Part shown: piece after piece, positions 12,253 to 13,817 of the stretch
Layout of the letters: each line of letters opens with the position of its first letter
Position numbering within the stretch: the stretch's first letter is position 1
Assembly: GCA_964633955.1 (NCBI GenBank)
Contig: CAZWIA010000029.1
Span: 1-13,817, forward strand
Reading direction: 5' to 3'
DNA length: 13,817 nucleotides
DNA from: JAQBQQ01 sp964633955
Lineage (GTDB): Bacteria > Patescibacteriota > Gracilibacteria > Peribacterales > Peribacteraceae
The notes under the pieces: model-generated
What the model was told of the DNA's origin: nothing
Database searches by the model: none
Seen by the model: only the letters and a program-made list of their open reading frames with translations
Translations under genes and position numbers: made by a program

Positions 12253-12402
12253 ATGGAAGAGCACACCACCATGGGCGGGCCTGAGAGCCGCAGCTATGAT
12301 CCGGATAATGAGCTGGAGCAAGCGACCGGCATGGATGTGGACATGAGCAACGCCGTGGAAGACGCCACGGACACGGACGTGGACGTGAAGACGCCGGAGT
12401 AG
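12253..12402 (+). CDS. 49-residue acidic small protein
   Basis: An ATG-to-TAG frame encoding MEEHTTMGGPESRSYDPDN followed by a very acidic tail containing GMDVDMSNAVEDATD and TDVDVKTPE. It has no Cys, no aromatic residue except one Tyr, no hydrophobic segment and no recognised domain. Third codon positions are mostly G or C, like the real genes around it, and both flanks are otherwise empty, which supports coding. It sits downstream of the slipin hairpin and 35 bases before the convergent dprA stop. No Shine-Dalgarno site or clear promoter is visible; a pyrimidine-rich run precedes the ATG. It is probably disordered, and may bind a cation or a basic partner, but that is a guess. Confidence 0.5.
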   Translation: MEEHTTMGGPESRSYDPDNELEQATGMDVDMSNAVEDATDTDVDVKTPE

Positions 12403-12436
12403 CCATCCGCTTTAACGTCCGACCCTCGTAACCGCC

Positions 12437-13522
12437 CTATCCCCTCACCCACTGCCCGCCGCCCAGGTTCCGGGCGCCGCCCTGGAGCTCCAGGACCGTG
12501 AGGAGCGCGTTGAGCGCGCCGGTCTCCATGCCGGACCTGGCCACCAGGTCATCCAGCGGCTGCGGCATGGCGGTGAGGAGCGCGTGGATCCTGGCCTGCT
12601 CCGGGTCCTGCGGGATGAATGCCGGACCGGCCGGGGCCTCCGCCGCGCCGGCGAATCCCAGCGACGCGAGCACCTCCCCCGCGGACGTGATGAGCTGTGC
12701 CTGTCCCGAGCGGATGAGGCGGTGGCAGCCGGCGTAATGGGGATCAAAGACCGCGCCGGGCACCGCGAACACCTCCCGGCCGTACCCGGTGGCGATCTCC
12801 GCGGTGATGAGGCTGCCGCTCTTCTGCGGCGCCTCCAGGACCACAGTCCCCAAGGTCAGCCCGGCCACGATGCGGTTCCGGGCCGGGAACGTATAGGTAT
12901 CGGGGCGTTGATCCAACGGGAACTCACTCACCAGCGCGCCGCCTGCAGCCACGATGCGCTCCGCGAGCGCTGCATGGCTGCGCGGGTAGATAGATCCCAG
13001 CCCATGGCCCAAGACCGCCACCGTCCGGCCGCCGGCTTTCAGCGTCTCCTCCGCCACTAGCGCGTCCACGCCCAAGGCCAGGCCGGAAACCGTCACCGCA
13101 CCCGCGGCCGCCATGTCCGGCACCAGCCTCTCCGTCACGCGCTTGCCGTAGGCGGAGACCGCGCGGGTGCCCACGAGCGCGATGCTCGGTTCCTGGAGCA
13201 CGGCGGGATCGCCGCGCACGGAGAGGAACACCGGCGGGTCCGCCACCTGGGCCAGCCTTGGCGGGTACGCCGCCTCCCCCAGTGCGATCACCGTGATCCC
13301 CCGCGCGCGGAGGGTCGCTTCCAGCGCGGAGAGATCCAGCGCGCTGCGCCGATCGAGCGCCGAGCGCACCGTCTCCGGCCGGCAACGGAGTGCTGTCAGC
13401 ATGGACTCGTCCATCGCTGCCAGCGCCGACGGAAGATCCGGATACACCTGCAGCAGGGCTTCCCGCCGGCGCGCGTTCAGGATGCCCAGGTGCCACCACG
13501 CAAGAGAGGCAGAATCCGTCAT
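12437..13522 (-). CDS. dprA: DNA-processing protein DprA (Smf)
   Basis: A 361-residue protein that in characterised bacteria binds incoming single-stranded DNA and loads RecA during natural transformation. Order: N-terminal helical SAM-like region (about 7-60); YPPRL (86-90); Rossmann-like core with ALVGTRAVSAYG (115-126), VSGLALGVDALVAEETLKAGGRTVAVLGHGLGSIYP (145-180), GALVSEFP (195-202), FPARNRIVAGL (212-222) and SGSLITAEIATGYGREVFAVPG (235-256); and a C-terminal winged-helix domain (about 305-361). Where most DprA proteins have SGLARGIDAAAH, this one has SGLALGVDALVA, losing the Arg and the His. I chose ATG 13522 for the normal N-terminal length; a GTG at 13597 would add 25 residues. TACGCT seven bases before the ATG may be a -10 for a nearly leaderless start. 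CPR bacteria commonly keep dprA with com genes. Confidence 0.92.
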   Translation of the reverse strand: MTDSASLAWWHLGILNARRREALLQVYPDLPSALAAMDESMLTALRCRPETVRSALDRRSALDLSALEATLRARGITVIALGEAAYPPRLAQVADPPVFLSVRGDPAVLQEPSIALVGTRAVSAYGKRVTERLVPDMAAAGAVTVSGLALGVDALVAEETLKAGGRTVAVLGHGLGSIYPRSHAALAERIVAAGGALVSEFPLDQRPDTYTFPARNRIVAGLTLGTVVLEAPQKSGSLITAEIATGYGREVFAVPGAVFDPHYAGCHRLIRSGQAQLITSAGEVLASLGFAGAAEAPAGPAFIPQDPEQARIHALLTAMPQPLDDLVARSGMETGALNALLTVLELQGGARNLGGGQWVRG

Positions 13523-13607
13523 CCCCGGCAGCGTAACCGGCGCCGCGGCATCCGTTTGCACAAACACCGGCAGGAAACGGGCTCTTGGCTGCCGCACGCC
13601 ACATCCG

Positions 13608-13631
13608 GCGTTCCGCGCCGCCGCGGAACGC
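13608..13631. repeat. Perfect 10-base inverted repeat between dprA and tRNA-Thr
   Basis: GCGTTCCGCG (13608-13617) and CGCGGAACGC (13622-13631) are exact inverse copies with a four-base centre (CCGC). It lies 86 bases upstream of the chosen dprA start, in the 220-base region between the divergent dprA and tRNA genes. It could be an operator or an RNA hairpin. Confidence 0.6.
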
Positions 13632-13670
13632 TGAGTACAATTTGTCTTCCCCCGCGCGGAGATGGTGGTC

Positions 13671-13676
13671 TATACT
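13671..13676 (+). promoter_or_regulatory. Possible -10 box for tRNA-Thr
   Basis: TATACT, matching the consensus at 5 of 6 positions, lies 66 bases before the tRNA, which would give a 5' leader of about 60 bases to be removed by RNase P. No good -35 is present at 16-18 bases. A second candidate, TACAAT, is at 13636-13641. Confidence 0.35.
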
Positions 13677-13742
13677 CCGCTCCCGTCCTCCGGTCCTCCT
13701 CATCTGAGCCCGATCGCTATCGTTATTCCTTTGAGATCTTTC

Positions 13743-13817
13743 GCCGCCTTAGCTCAGTGGTAGAGCAACGGTATCGTAAACCGTGGGTCCGGGGTTCAAA
13801 TCCCCGAGGCGGCTCCA
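13743..13817 (+). tRNA. tRNA-Thr (anticodon CGT)
   Basis: A full cloverleaf of 75 bases. Acceptor GCCGCCT (13743-13749) pairs with AGGCGGC; D-stem GCTC/GAGC; anticodon stem ACGGT/ACCGT around the loop ATCGTAA, with CGT at positions 34-36; five-base variable region; T-stem CGGGG/CCCCG around TTCAAAT; discriminator T and genome-encoded CCA. CGT reads the ACG threonine codon. The gene ends at the last base of the window. Confidence 0.96.

Noticed and set aside
13523..13597. GTG at 13597 as the dprA start
   Set aside because: It would add 25 residues not expected in the family, and it has no supporting ribosome site; it remains possible.

Overview
The window reads as a GC-rich bacterial chromosome segment, most likely from a Candidate Phyla Radiation (Patescibacteria) organism, perhaps the Peregrinibacteria/Peribacteria side. 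Support: starts without convincing Shine-Dalgarno sites, several starts placed so close to a -10 box that the mRNA should be leaderless, a small membrane protein (580-1020) resembling a family I associate with CPR genomes, and very large Ser/Cys-rich proteins with DUF4215-type cysteine repeats. TGA is used as a stop, so the code is standard and not the Gracilibacteria/Absconditabacteria recoding. The taxon is inference. Two runs of exactly 100 N (2566-2665 and 6053-6152) are scaffold gaps inside repeats.

Layout. 1-1020: two minus-strand genes for small exported or membrane proteins, separated by an AT-rich palindrome. 1106-7841: two adjacent plus-strand genes for giant secreted or surface proteins (about 1,044 residues visible plus a gap; about 1,150 residues including a gap). 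Both have an N-terminal hydrophobic segment, Ser-rich or Gly-rich spacers, many small Cys modules and an almost identical C-terminal hydrophobic tail ending in Arg. They end at a good intrinsic terminator (7856-7906). 7917-9581: minus-strand genes for a DUF192 lipoprotein, ribulose-phosphate 3-epimerase (ATGA overlap with the lipoprotein gene) and ribose-5-phosphate isomerase B. 9676-12402: plus-strand genes for an unrecognised 247-residue protein, triosephosphate isomerase, a stomatin-like (slipin) membrane protein and a 49-residue acidic ORF. 12437-13522: dprA on the minus strand. 13743-13817: tRNA-Thr(CGT) with encoded CCA, ending at the window edge. No gene-free stretch exceeds 300 bases; the longest is the 220 bases between dprA and the tRNA.

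How the parts relate. Rpe, RpiB and TpiA belong to the non-oxidative pentose phosphate pathway and lower glycolysis, a usual core of reduced CPR metabolism. They are on separate transcription units here. The two giant proteins are the accessory and most novel part: a tandem, diverged duplicate pair that probably forms disulfide-rich stalk-like structures on the cell surface, held by a shared C-terminal tail that looks like a sorting or anchoring signal. A second theme is regulatory: four genes (1106, rpe, rpiB, 9676) carry TAnnnT-N6-RTG, which predicts transcription starting at the start codon. Two minus-strand genes are followed 4-5 bases after the stop by long AT-rich palindromes built from repeated GAAT words.
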